A DNA stretch of 64,000 bases. It comes from JAEVLT01 sp044598425. GTDB lineage: Bacteria; Bacillota; Bacilli; Bacillales; Cytobacillaceae. The DNA is taken from positions 1,364,001 to 1,428,000 of the forward strand of contig CP172536.1 in NCBI GenBank assembly GCA_044598425.1, given 5' to 3'. Positions within the stretch are counted from its first letter, which is position 1. Every line of letters begins with the position of its first letter. This document shows, piece after piece, positions 17,464 through 26,040 of this stretch. The translations under genes and the position numbers were made by a program. The notes under the pieces are model-generated. The model had not been told where the DNA came from and searched no databases. It was given only the letters and a program-made list of their open reading frames with translations.

Positions 17464-18522
17464 ATGAACCAGAAAGATGGATTGCATGTTGCTGTTGTTG
17501 GGGCAACAGGAGCAGTAGGGCAACAAATGATCCAAACATTAGTTAACCGGAGTTTTCCTTTCAAAAAATTAACTTTATTATCTTCAGCTCGGTCTGCGGG
17601 AAAAAAAGTTTTGGTAAATGGTGAGGAATACACCGTCCAAGAAGCAAAGCCTGAAAGTTTTGAAGGAGTGGATATCGCCCTTTTTAGTGCGGGAGGCAGT
17701 GTTTCGAAAGAACTCGCCCCTGAGGCGGTTAAACGTGGAGCGGTTGTTGTCGATAATACTAGCGCTTTTCGGATGGACCCAGAGATTCCCTTAGTTGTTC
17801 CTGAAGTAAACGAGAGCGATCTTCATCAGCATAATGGAATTATTGCAAATCCAAACTGCTCTACCATTCAAATGGTTGTGGCGCTGGAACCAATTCGCCA
17901 AAAATATGGTTTAAAGAAAGTCCTTGTTTCAACATACCAAGCTGTTTCCGGTGCCGGGGCTGTTGCGATAGAAGAATTAAGAGAGCAGACAAAAGCGATC
18001 ATCAACAATGAGAGCTTTGAACCGAAAGTTTTACCGGTAAAAGGAGATCAAAAACATTATCAAATCGCATTTAATGCGATTCCTCAAATTGATAAATTCC
18101 AGGAAAATGGATTTACGTTTGAGGAAATGAAAATGATCAATGAAACGAAAAAAATTATGCATATGCAAGAGCTTCCTGTTGCTGCAACCTGCGTGCGTCT
18201 GCCAGTTGAAGTAGGCCACTCCGAGTCGGTTTATTTTGAGATTGAAGCAGAAGGTGTAACGGCTGCGGACATCAAAGCATTATTGAGCAGCGCACCAGGT
18301 GTTGTGCTGCAAGACGATCCAGAACAGCAGATTTATCCAATGCCTGCAAACTGTGTAGGAAAAAACGATGTTTTTGTTGGACGTATTCGGAAAGACTTAG
18401 ATGAGGAAAATGGTTTCCATATGTGGGTTGTTTCTGATAACTTGCTTAAAGGTGCGGCCTGGAATTCGGTGCAAATTGCTGAGAGTCTACTTTCATTGGG
18501 CCTTGTAAAGATTAACGAATAG
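17464..18522 (+). CDS. asd: Aspartate-semialdehyde dehydrogenase
   Basis: Reduces aspartyl phosphate to aspartate semialdehyde in the aspartate pathway. 352 residues. The N-terminal NADP motif VVGATGAVGQQM, the catalytic cysteine in NPNCSTIQM (about residue 132), and the VSTYQAVSGAG and VEVGHSE segments are present. GGGGTACTAGAG precedes the ATG. It is the first gene of asd-dapG-dapA. The 253-nt leader shows a TAAAAT box near 17261 but no riboswitch that I recognise. Confidence 0.97.
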   Translation: MNQKDGLHVAVVGATGAVGQQMIQTLVNRSFPFKKLTLLSSARSAGKKVLVNGEEYTVQEAKPESFEGVDIALFSAGGSVSKELAPEAVKRGAVVVDNTSAFRMDPEIPLVVPEVNESDLHQHNGIIANPNCSTIQMVVALEPIRQKYGLKKVLVSTYQAVSGAGAVAIEELREQTKAIINNESFEPKVLPVKGDQKHYQIAFNAIPQIDKFQENGFTFEEMKMINETKKIMHMQELPVAATCVRLPVEVGHSESVYFEIEAEGVTAADIKALLSSAPGVVLQDDPEQQIYPMPANCVGKNDVFVGRIRKDLDEENGFHMWVVSDNLLKGAAWNSVQIAESLLSLGLVKINE

Positions 18523-18547
18523 CGATAAAGGCAGGTTTTAAAAGCCT

Positions 18548-19795
18548 ATGAAAATCATTGTGCAAAAATTTGGCGGTACATCAGTCAAGGATGAAAAGAG
18601 TCGAAAACATGCACTTGGCCATATTGAAAAAGCGCTTGCGGATGGATACAAAGTTGTAGTGGTTGTTTCTGCAATGGGAAGAAAAGGCGACCCTTACGCG
18701 ACGGATACGCTTCTGTCTTTAATTGGCGGAAATGCCAGCAAACTCTCAAAGCGGGAGCATGATTTACTGCTGTCATGCGGCGAAACAATATCAAGTGTGG
18801 TTTTTACGAACATGCTGTTGGTAAATAACATACATGCGGTTGCCCTAACCGGAGCTCAAGCAGGTTTTCGGACAAATAATGACCACACAAATGCTAAAAT
18901 AATTGAAATGAAATGCGACCGTCTTCTTCGTGAATTAGAAAGTTTCGATGTAGTAGTCGTTGCCGGCTTTCAAGGCGCCGCTAAAAATGGGGATGTCACG
19001 ACTATCGGCCGCGGCGGCAGCGATACATCAGCAGCCGCCTTAGGAGCCGCATTAAATGCTGAATGGATCGATATTTTCACCGACGTGGAAGGAATCATGA
19101 CGGCTGATCCGCGCATTGCTGAAAACGCCAGGCCCCTATCGGTAGTGACTTATACAGAAGTGTGCAATATGGCGTATCAAGGTGCCAAAGTGATTCATCC
19201 AAGAGCAGTTGAAATAGCGATGCAGGCGAAGGTGCCGATCCGAATCCGCTCAACGTATTCTAATAGTCCGGGAACCCTTGTTACGACAATAAATAAGGAA
19301 AATCGCGGCAGTGATATTAAAGAGCGATTAGTAACGGGTATCGCCCATGTGTCCAATGTCACGCAAATTAAAGTATATGCTAAAAAAGATCAATACAATT
19401 TGCAGGCGGAAGTATTTAAGGCGATGGCAAATGAAAAAATAAGTGTTGATTTCATCAATATTTCGCCAAACGCTGTGGTGTATACGGTAACCGAGGAAAT
19501 GACAGACAGGGCGCTTCAAGTTCTCAAACAGCTTGGCCATGAGCCGGCAGTCGAACGAAACTGCGCCAAAGTATCGGTCGTTGGGGCGGGGATCGCCGGT
19601 GTTCCAGGTGTAACATCAAAAATTGTATCGGCGCTATCTGAACAAGGAATTCGGATTCTTCAATCAGCCGACAGCCACACAACAATTTGGGTACTTGTTA
19701 AACAAGAGGAATTGACGAAATCAGTGAACGCGCTTCATGACGCTTTTCAGCTTGAAGAAGAAACACTAGAATACAATCAAACTGATTTTTATTAA
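18548..19795 (+). CDS. dapG: Aspartate kinase I
   Basis: Phosphorylates aspartate. 415 residues with the kinase motif KFGGTSVKD at the N-terminus, TIGRGGSDTSAAALGAAL in the centre and tandem ACT domains from about residue 265 to the end. By position (asd-dapG-dapA) it corresponds to the diaminopimelate-regulated aspartokinase I of B. subtilis. It lies 25 nt after asd. Confidence 0.96.
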   Translation: MKIIVQKFGGTSVKDEKSRKHALGHIEKALADGYKVVVVVSAMGRKGDPYATDTLLSLIGGNASKLSKREHDLLLSCGETISSVVFTNMLLVNNIHAVALTGAQAGFRTNNDHTNAKIIEMKCDRLLRELESFDVVVVAGFQGAAKNGDVTTIGRGGSDTSAAALGAALNAEWIDIFTDVEGIMTADPRIAENARPLSVVTYTEVCNMAYQGAKVIHPRAVEIAMQAKVPIRIRSTYSNSPGTLVTTINKENRGSDIKERLVTGIAHVSNVTQIKVYAKKDQYNLQAEVFKAMANEKISVDFINISPNAVVYTVTEEMTDRALQVLKQLGHEPAVERNCAKVSVVGAGIAGVPGVTSKIVSALSEQGIRILQSADSHTTIWVLVKQEELTKSVNALHDAFQLEEETLEYNQTDFY

Positions 19796-19855
19796 ATGTT
19801 TCTTTTATAGCATTTGTCACAAAGATAGCGGTCAAAGGAAGGAGTAAACAGAACA

Positions 19856-20725
19856 ATGGTTCTTTTTGGACGTGTATCAACGGCGATGGTAACACCGTTT
19901 GATCATAAAGGGCATATCGATTTTGCCAAGACAACCAAACTTGTCAATCATTTAATTGATAATGGCACCGACTCACTTGTTGTTGCAGGGACAACAGGCG
20001 AGTCGCCAACGCTTTCAAAAGAAGAGAAACTCGCACTGTTTGAACATATTGTAAAAGTCGTTGATAAAAGGATACCTGTTATTGCTGGAACGGGCAGCAA
20101 TAATACTTATGCATCCATTGAATTAACGAAAAAAGCGGAACAGCTCGGAGTAGACGCGATTATGGTCGTAGCTCCATACTACAATAAACCCAATCAGGAA
20201 GGGTTATATCAGCATTTCAAAGCAGTTGCCGAGGCAACTTCCCTACCAGTTATGGTCTATAATATCCCTGGAAGGTCGGTTGTCAATATTTTGCCTGAAA
20301 CAGTTATTCGTCTTTCTAAAATTCCGAATATCGTTGCAGTTAAAGAAGCTAGCGGCGATTTGAATGCGATGACGAAAATCATAGCAAATACGGACGATGA
20401 CTTCCTTTTGTATAGTGGAGATGATTCATTAACTCTTCCTGTTCTTTCCATTGGCGGAGCCGGAATTATTTCTGTTGCCTCTCATGTCATCGGCAATGAA
20501 CTTCAGGAAATGGTTCAAGCGTTTTTAGACGGCAATACGGCACAAGCGGCAAAACTTCATCAGCGTTTATTGCCGATCATGCAAGGACTATTTGCAGCAC
20601 CTAGTCCTGCGCCAGTGAAAACAGCATTGCAGCTTAAAGGCCTGGATGTTGGGTCCGTAAGGCTGCCGCTCGTTCCGCTGACAGAACAAGAAAGAACAGC
20701 ATTAAGCAAATTGTTAATTGATTAA
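19856..20725 (+). CDS. dapA: 4-hydroxy-tetrahydrodipicolinate synthase
   Basis: Condenses pyruvate with aspartate semialdehyde. 289-residue TIM barrel. The motifs GTTGESPTL, VYNIPGRS (catalytic Tyr) and VAVKEASGDL (Schiff-base Lys) are intact. AAGGAGTAAAC precedes the ATG. It closes the asd-dapG-dapA unit and supplies both peptidoglycan diaminopimelate and, via DpaAB, spore dipicolinate. Confidence 0.97.
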   Translation: MVLFGRVSTAMVTPFDHKGHIDFAKTTKLVNHLIDNGTDSLVVAGTTGESPTLSKEEKLALFEHIVKVVDKRIPVIAGTGSNNTYASIELTKKAEQLGVDAIMVVAPYYNKPNQEGLYQHFKAVAEATSLPVMVYNIPGRSVVNILPETVIRLSKIPNIVAVKEASGDLNAMTKIIANTDDDFLLYSGDDSLTLPVLSIGGAGIISVASHVIGNELQEMVQAFLDGNTAQAAKLHQRLLPIMQGLFAAPSPAPVKTALQLKGLDVGSVRLPLVPLTEQERTALSKLLID

Positions 20726-20730
20726 TTCGT

Positions 20731-20763
20731 AAAAAACCAATCGCATGATTGGTTTTTTTTTTG
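20731..20763 (+). terminator. Intrinsic terminator after dapA
   Basis: AAACCAATC / GATTGGTTT stem with GCAT loop and a ten-base T-run. Confidence 0.92.
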
Positions 20764-20970
20764 TACTATCAGAATTTATATCTGCACTTCGATAACTGTC
20801 TAGCGAGAAGCGCCCTATCGACTACGTCGCTTCCCTCGCCTCGTCTACGGATTGTCGAGAACGATTACTACCGTCTTTCGACTCTCCTTTATCTCACTCG
20901 GCTTCAGTCCACCTCCTTACGTCGATGACCAAGGGTGCTTGCGCTTTTCTTATACTATCAGAATTTATAT
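20764..20970 (+). repeat. Dispersed repeat family B, copy 1 (short form)
   Basis: Shares long blocks with 55371-55620, including CGCCCTATCGACTACGTCGC and TCCTTACGTCGATGACCAAG. It lacks about 60 nt that copy 2 has after GTCTAGC. It begins with TACTATCAGAATTTATAT (20764-20781), which recurs exactly at 20953-20970, so the copy is flanked by 18-bp direct repeats. Confidence 0.8.
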
Positions 20971-21233
20971 GTTGACCCTTTTTTGGGATAAATCTAAATC
21001 AGACATATTCCGGATGAAAACTTTAAAACGATAAGATAATAGACTCTCGGAGTGTCTAGGTTGAAATCGGAGTATTTTCCAAAAAAATAACTGGGAATTG
21101 AGGATAATTGAAGAAGTGGCTCTCGTTTTCAAGACATTTTCAAAAAAGGGCATGTCAAAGAAGTGTCACGTATTTATTTTTTGAAAAAGGCTGTTTTCGT
21201 AAACTTTGTTGCTCTTTACCAAGTGTGCGGTGT
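20971..21233. other. Spacer without recognisable features
   Basis: AT-rich sequence between repeat copies. I see no gene and no clear promoter or terminator. Confidence 0.4.
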
Positions 21234-21360
21234 GGTTGAATTCCGCTCCAGATGCTCGCTTTCCGCGGGGCGGGCGGTGAGCCTCCTCGGCGTTAACGCC
21301 TGTGGGGTCTCACCTGTCCCGCTGCTCCCGCAGGAGTCTCGCACTTCCGCTCCATTCAAC
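21234..21360 (+). repeat. Dispersed repeat family A, full-length copy
   Basis: Begins GTTGAATTCCGCTCC, ends TTCCGCTCCATTCAAC, and contains the palindromes CTTTCCGCGGGG, GGCGTTAACGCC and GTCCCGCTGCTCCCGCAGGAG. The 127-nt unit is GC-rich, unlike the surrounding DNA. Confidence 0.8.
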
Positions 21361-21540
21361 CTTAAACAATATTCGTTCAATATTCGTTCAAAGAACCTAT
21401 TTAAAAGCAACCATTTCTTAGAAAAGAGCCTTAAAAATATCAGGCTACTAAAGGGTAAATAGACTTTTAAGAAACACGAGATTATCTTTTTGGTGGGCAT
21501 ACCAATCGTTAAATTTGTAATATTTCTACAAATAAGAAAA

Positions 21541-21620
21541 CTCCTACGAGGTAGGAGGAAAGTCAATTTGATGGGGAGAGGAAATCCTTACCTCATCTAA
21601 CTCGGCGAATGCCGAGAGTA
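21541..21620 (+). ncRNA. Two-hairpin structured element, copy 2 (unknown RNA)
   Basis: CTCCTACGAGGTAGGAG hairpin, then GATGGGG...CCTCATC with an inner AGG/CCT, then ACTCGGCGAATGCCGAGAGT. The order and the AATGCCGARAGT core are shared with 7878-7962, while the middle stem differs in both arms. No family is assigned. A transposon-associated RNA remnant is one possibility. Confidence 0.4.
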
Positions 21621-21780
21621 TATGATACTATGGTGTTTATTCAAGAAGGAAGAAAGCTGATTGTAAACAAAAAGTAGCGATTTTTCAAGAAAAAGTTAAA
21701 AGACAGATAGTAAAGGTGAAAAAAGTTCTCGAAAGAGAAATGGGAGCCAAAGAATAAAGGACCTGACTGGTAAAGACCCA

Positions 21781-22184
21781 ATGGTCTGTTCAAAGTGCTC
21801 GTGTTACTATGAGTTCAAGGGATCCGTCTGTCTTCAGGATGGCACCTTACAGATAAAATAGGCCAAATGTAAGTATTCAAGGGCATATCTTGAAAGGATG
21901 ATTGCGTATTTCACCGGTGTCAAAACAACGGAAAAAAGGGAAGAAAAAGAAACGTTTAATAAATCAAAGCCAACCAAAGAAACAAAAGCGTCAGCTATGT
22001 TTGTTTAGCGTGTCATGAAAAAGAGGAAATTCAATTAAATGTCGTAAGGGATTTTGACTTAATGGATGATGGAGATCCAACCACTCCACCGATGTTTTCA
22101 TGCGAAAAATGTGGTGGACAAATGTATCCAGTGTACTACAAAGGAGTACATGGTATAGAGTACAAACTATCGGATGTTCTCTAA
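21781..22184 (+). pseudogene. Decayed zinc-ribbon protein gene
   Basis: Translating from the ATG at 21781 gives MVCSKCSCYYEFKGSVC, then an in-frame TAG at 21859-21861. The frame continues through a Lys/Glu-rich stretch to a second stop at 22006-22008. In the frame entered near 21990 it reads YVCLACHEKEEIQ and later FSCEKCGGQMYPVYY, ending at 22184. Three CxxC pairs point to a zinc-ribbon protein broken by one stop and one frameshift. Function and family are unknown. It lies in the accessory island. Confidence 0.5.
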
Positions 22185-22231
22185 CAAAAAGCCGCTTCGA
22201 ATCTTATGGTTGATTCGGTTTATGGCACCCT

Positions 22232-22325
22232 GTTGATTGGAGAGGAAGGCACCGACTCCTGCGGGAAAAGCGGATCAAGGGAGACCCCGCAGGAGCGTAG
22301 CGAGGCCACTGAAAATCTAACGTTT
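22232..22325 (-). repeat. Dispersed repeat family A, copy beside the IS (low side)
   Basis: Reads GTTGATTGGAGAGGAAGGC...GAGACCCCGCAGGAGCG...GGCCACTGAAAA. Relative to the copy at 23966-24046 it is inverted, so both IS ends carry GCCACTGAAAA facing inward. Confidence 0.75.
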
Positions 22326-22339
22326 TTTATGTTTTTACG

Positions 22340-22400
22340 ATTAAAAATAGACAAAAAAAAGCAACTTGTCGTCTGAATTTAGACGGCAAGCTGTCTATTT
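22340..22400 (-). terminator. Terminator-like inverted repeat after the transposase
   Basis: CTTGTCGTCTGAATTTAGACGGCAAG forms a stem (CTTGYCGTCT / AGACGGCAAG). On the minus strand it is followed by TTTTTTTTGTC, downstream of the transposase stop. Confidence 0.7.
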
Positions 22401-22406
22401 CCCCTC

Positions 22407-23873
22407 TTATTTTTCCTCTTTTTCATGGAGGAGCTTTATAATTCGCTTGAGATTTACTGCGAATATCGCTGTGGCTCCCTGAATTTCCATGCCAAACAGA
22501 CCCGAGGATGACGCTGTATCATACCCGTGTCTATGCTTAAGTTCACTATTTTTCGCTTCAATTTTGTATCGAGTTTTTGCCAGATTTCGAAACTTTTCCG
22601 TTTCCTGGAATGCCTCTTGATCTAGATGTTCTGTTGACTTGATTGTTATAGAATACGACTTGGTTTTAGATCCTTCTTTATAGCACCCTTCACGGAAAGG
22701 ACAAACTTTACATTTTTCAATATCAAATAAGTATTTGACCCGAGGATTTTTATCATGACCTTTTCTTCCATCATATTTTTTGCGAATCGCCATATGACCA
22801 GCCTTACAGACATACATCCCTGCATCTTTGTTAAATTGAAATTCCTCTTCTTTTGTCCGCCTGCCATAGGTGATGAGCGGATGTAGTTTGGAAATAAGTT
22901 GAAGTTTACGCTCTTTTGTATAACGAATATTTTCCTTTTCAGAATAGGCCGTATCTCCAATTACTGTGTCAATTTCCATTCCTGTTGCCTTGCTCTTTTT
23001 AATTAACTCCTGTAGATATTTACCATCACTTTTTTCACCTGTTGTCACAACGGCTGCCGTTATAATTCGTTCGTCACTCATTGCAATATGCGTTTTGTAG
23101 CCAAAGAAGGATGAATCCGCTGTTTTATGGCCTACTCGTGCATCAGGATCTGCTGAGTAGTTCATTTGTTCAGCGTAATCTTCCACCACTTCTTTTAAGA
23201 CGTTCAATTTCTCCTTAACGGCAGGGATTTTTGCGACTTGGGGTTCCGATTCGACAACAGAAATCACTTTACGGCAATAATTCAATTCATCATTTACCTC
23301 GTTGGTAGTTGATTTTGGTGGGAATTTCTCTTTCATGGATTCATCGACCTGATAAACGGCTTTTCGAAGATTTTTTGATTTATCTTGCAGAAATTCCTTT
23401 GGAGACTTTTGATTATAACGTGCTTTTGTATGTGTGGCATCCACAATAATTGTTTTATTTTTAATGATTTCCTTTTCAAGTGCAATCTCGACTGTTTTCC
23501 CGATAAGCAAATCTAATAAACCTACATCCTGAAGACGAAGTTTACGGAACTTTGTTAAAGAACTTGGATCAATCACGGATTCTTCCGGTGCCATATCAAG
23601 AAAATATTTAAACGACATATCATATTTAGAACGCTCTACCACATCGACATCTGACAGATCATAAATTGATTTGAGTAAAAGATATTTGAACATACGAATC
23701 GGCGGTACAGCATTACGGCCATTATCGAGGCAATATTTTGTTTTTAACTCTTCGAGGATGAAGGAAAAGTCCACAAGTTCTTTGATTTGACGAAGCATAT
23801 TATCTTTAGGAACAACGAGATTATAAATAGCTATATACGGACTAAGATTAAGGGATTCTTGAAAGGAAATCAT
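22407..23873 (-). CDS. IS1182 family transposase
   Basis: 488-residue DDE transposase. It has an N-terminal DUF772-type domain (about residues 20-140), then the RNase H-like core. Candidate catalytic residues are the Asp in TIIVDATHTKA, the Asp in VIGDTAYSEKENI and the Glu in YKIEAKNSELKHRHG. A Cys cluster (CKVCPFREGC) precedes the last motif, as is usual in this family. The frame is complete, so the element may still be mobile. It sits between inverted family-A repeats. Confidence 0.93.
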   Translation of the reverse strand: MISFQESLNLSPYIAIYNLVVPKDNMLRQIKELVDFSFILEELKTKYCLDNGRNAVPPIRMFKYLLLKSIYDLSDVDVVERSKYDMSFKYFLDMAPEESVIDPSSLTKFRKLRLQDVGLLDLLIGKTVEIALEKEIIKNKTIIVDATHTKARYNQKSPKEFLQDKSKNLRKAVYQVDESMKEKFPPKSTTNEVNDELNYCRKVISVVESEPQVAKIPAVKEKLNVLKEVVEDYAEQMNYSADPDARVGHKTADSSFFGYKTHIAMSDERIITAAVVTTGEKSDGKYLQELIKKSKATGMEIDTVIGDTAYSEKENIRYTKERKLQLISKLHPLITYGRRTKEEEFQFNKDAGMYVCKAGHMAIRKKYDGRKGHDKNPRVKYLFDIEKCKVCPFREGCYKEGSKTKSYSITIKSTEHLDQEAFQETEKFRNLAKTRYKIEAKNSELKHRHGYDTASSSGLFGMEIQGATAIFAVNLKRIIKLLHEKEEK

Positions 23874-23965
23874 TTGGATACCACCTATACAGTCTTATTA
23901 CCATTTACTATTATTATAAAGTAAAATAGGCGGTTGCAGGGACTAAACTGCCTATTAAATTTGGA

Positions 23966-24046
23966 CTTTTTCAGTGGCTTCAGCGTAGCGACGAGGAGGC
24001 TCCCGACCGCCCGCGGAAAGCGAGTGCCTGGAGCGGAAATCAACAG
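23966..24046 (+). repeat. Dispersed repeat family A, copy beside the IS (high side)
   Basis: CTTTTTCAGTGGC...CGACGAGGAGGCTC...GCCCGCGGAAAGCGAGTG...GCGGAAATCAACAG. Closest relative is the solo copy at 7761-7842. Confidence 0.78.
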
Positions 24047-24072
24047 ACTCCGTTATCAGCCAAACCAAAAAG

Positions 24073-24099
24073 GATCGGGCGGTTCTTGCCCGGTTTTTC
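24073..24099 (+). terminator. Possible terminator upstream of rnjB
   Basis: CGGGC / GCCCG short stem followed by GGTTTTTCT. The stem is short, so confidence is limited. Confidence 0.45.
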
Positions 24100-24234
24100 T
24101 TACTTTAAAAACTTTAGAAAAACCCGATAGCTGATCTTGCTGCATGAAAGTGTTGTAATAAATTTTCGATATCAAGTATAATAAGCGTAACTGATCTATG
24201 GTCGGCTTACCATCAACATAGGAGGTTACATGAA

Positions 24235-25902
24235 TTGACAAAGAGAAAAAATAAATCTATTAAGCTTACGGCATTGGGCGGAGTAGGAGAAATCGGGAAA
24301 AATATGTATCTGGTCGAAGTGGACAAGGATATTTTCATTATTGATGCCGGTTTGATGTTCCCCGAGGATGAAATGCTTGGCATCGATATTGTCATTTCGG
24401 ATATATCTTATTTAACCGAGAATAAGGAAAGAGTAAAAGCAATCTTTTTAACACATGGACACGAAGATCATATTGGCGCACTTTCATACGTACTTCGCCA
24501 GATTAGCGTACCGGTTTATGGAACGCGATTAACTTTAGCGCTTGCCAATGCAAAATTAAAGGAGCAGGAATTTACCAGCGCGGTTGAATTTATTGAAATT
24601 GATTCGGATTCAATTGTTGATATGAGATCGGTAGAAGTCAGCTTTTTCCGGACAAACCATAGTATACCGGATTCCGTGGGAGTATGTATACATACTTCTT
24701 CAGGAACCATCGTCTATACCGGGGATTTTAAATTTGATCAGGCAGCCACCCCGCTATACCAGCCGGAAATTGGAAAAATGGCGAGAATTGGAGAGGAAGG
24801 CGTATTGTGCCTGCTTTCTGATAGCACCGAAGCAGAAAAGCCTGGATACACGACTTCTGAAGCGATTGTCGCTAGAGAAATGTCGAATGCCTTTTATAAC
24901 GCTGCTGGAAGAATTATTGCCGCCTGTTTTGCCTCGGATATCAGCCGGATTCAGCATATTTTTGATTCCGCAAAAGAATCGGGGCGGAAAGTTGCGGTTG
25001 TGGGGAAAAGCCTTGAAACCATTTATCATATCGCCCTTGACCTTGGGTATTTAAATGTGGCTGATGACTTGATTATTCCAATTTCTGAAATTGGCCAATA
25101 TCCGGATGATGAAATTGCCGTTTTAATGACAGGGAGCCAGGGAGAGCCGATTGAAGCATTGCAAAAGATGGCCAAGCAGTCACATAAACAAATAAATATT
25201 CAACATGGGGATACGGTAATGATTGCGGCCTCACCGTTAAAGGGAAGCGAAATTTTTTTGTTTAAAACAATTGATATGCTATTCCGTGCGGGTGCCAACG
25301 TAATTTCAGGAAAGCGCACGATCCATGTCTCCAGCCATGGAAGCCAAGAAGAATTAAAACTTATGATCAATTTAATGAAGCCTAAGTTTTTTATTCCAGT
25401 TCACGGTGAGTACCGCATGCTGAAGGCGCATGAAAAATTAGCGAAGGAATGCGGCCTCTCGAATGAACAAATCGTGATTATCGATCGCGGTGAAGTGGTT
25501 GAATTTAAAGAAGGCAAAGCTGTCGAAGGCGGAAAGGTTCCTTCTGGCAACATCCTAATCGATGGAATTGGTGTCGGCGATGTTGGAAACATTGTTTTAC
25601 GCGACAGGAAATTGTTATCTCAGGATGGCATATTGATTGTGGTAGTGACATTAACAAAGCAGGAAAAGAAAATCGTCTCGGGTCCGGAAATTATTTCGCG
25701 CGGTTTCGTTTATGTTCGGGAATCGGAAAAATTATTGGAAGAGTCAACGAAACTTGTTCGTGATATTGTTGAAAGGAATGCAGCAAAGAATTCGTTCGAT
25801 TGGACGACTTTAAAGCAGGATGTCCGCGATGAATTAAATCGATATTTATATGAAAAAACAAAGAGACGGCCGATGATTCTGCCGATTATTATGGAAATTT
25901 AG
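24235..25902 (+). CDS. rnjB: Ribonuclease J2
   Basis: Metallo-beta-lactamase/beta-CASP ribonuclease of mRNA decay. 555 residues. The metal motif is THGHEDHIGA, complete with both His and Asp, followed by TGDFKFDQ, the beta-CASP motifs (HVSSHGSQEELKLM, PVHGEYRM) and a C-terminal domain ending PIIMEI. It starts with TTG, eight bases after GGAGGT; the nearby ATG at 24230 runs into a stop after one codon. Position dapA-rnjB-tepA matches B. subtilis ymfA. The spacer before it was lengthened by the repeat/IS island. Confidence 0.95.
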   Translation: MTKRKNKSIKLTALGGVGEIGKNMYLVEVDKDIFIIDAGLMFPEDEMLGIDIVISDISYLTENKERVKAIFLTHGHEDHIGALSYVLRQISVPVYGTRLTLALANAKLKEQEFTSAVEFIEIDSDSIVDMRSVEVSFFRTNHSIPDSVGVCIHTSSGTIVYTGDFKFDQAATPLYQPEIGKMARIGEEGVLCLLSDSTEAEKPGYTTSEAIVAREMSNAFYNAAGRIIAACFASDISRIQHIFDSAKESGRKVAVVGKSLETIYHIALDLGYLNVADDLIIPISEIGQYPDDEIAVLMTGSQGEPIEALQKMAKQSHKQINIQHGDTVMIAASPLKGSEIFLFKTIDMLFRAGANVISGKRTIHVSSHGSQEELKLMINLMKPKFFIPVHGEYRMLKAHEKLAKECGLSNEQIVIIDRGEVVEFKEGKAVEGGKVPSGNILIDGIGVGDVGNIVLRDRKLLSQDGILIVVVTLTKQEKKIVSGPEIISRGFVYVRESEKLLEESTKLVRDIVERNAAKNSFDWTTLKQDVRDELNRYLYEKTKRRPMILPIIMEI

Positions 25903-25937
25903 TTCGAAGGGATAAAAAGTTCCCACACTAGCCAAAG

Positions 25938-25966
25938 AAAAAAGCATCGGTTTTCGATGCTTTTTT
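25938..25966 (+). terminator. Intrinsic terminator after rnjB
   Basis: AAAAGCATCG / CGATGCTTTT stem with a T-run. Confidence 0.9.
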
Positions 25967-26040
25967 CGCTGTCTTTTAGGATGAAATTGATACACTGACG
26001 AATACTACCAATATCATGCCTGAAGGGAGAACATAATTGG

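Larger units (their letters stand above)
22315..23978 (-). mobile_element. IS1182-family insertion sequence
   Basis: The intact transposase gene at 22407-23873 is flanked by an 11-bp inverted pair, GCCACTGAAAA at 22315-22325 and TTTTCAGTGGC at 23968-23978. These are the best candidate ends. The same TTTTCAGTGGC also occurs in the solo repeat at 7761, so the exact borders are uncertain. No target duplication was confirmed. Confidence 0.65.

Noticed and set aside
20852..21566. Short open frames on both strands in the island (for example 20852-21034, 21163-21462, 21216-21566)
   Set aside because: They coincide with repeat families A and B. Their translations are low-complexity or palindrome-derived.
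20726..24234. CRISPR array in the repeat island
   Set aside because: The repeats are few, unequal, inverted and not spaced by similar-sized unique sequences, and no cas gene is nearby.
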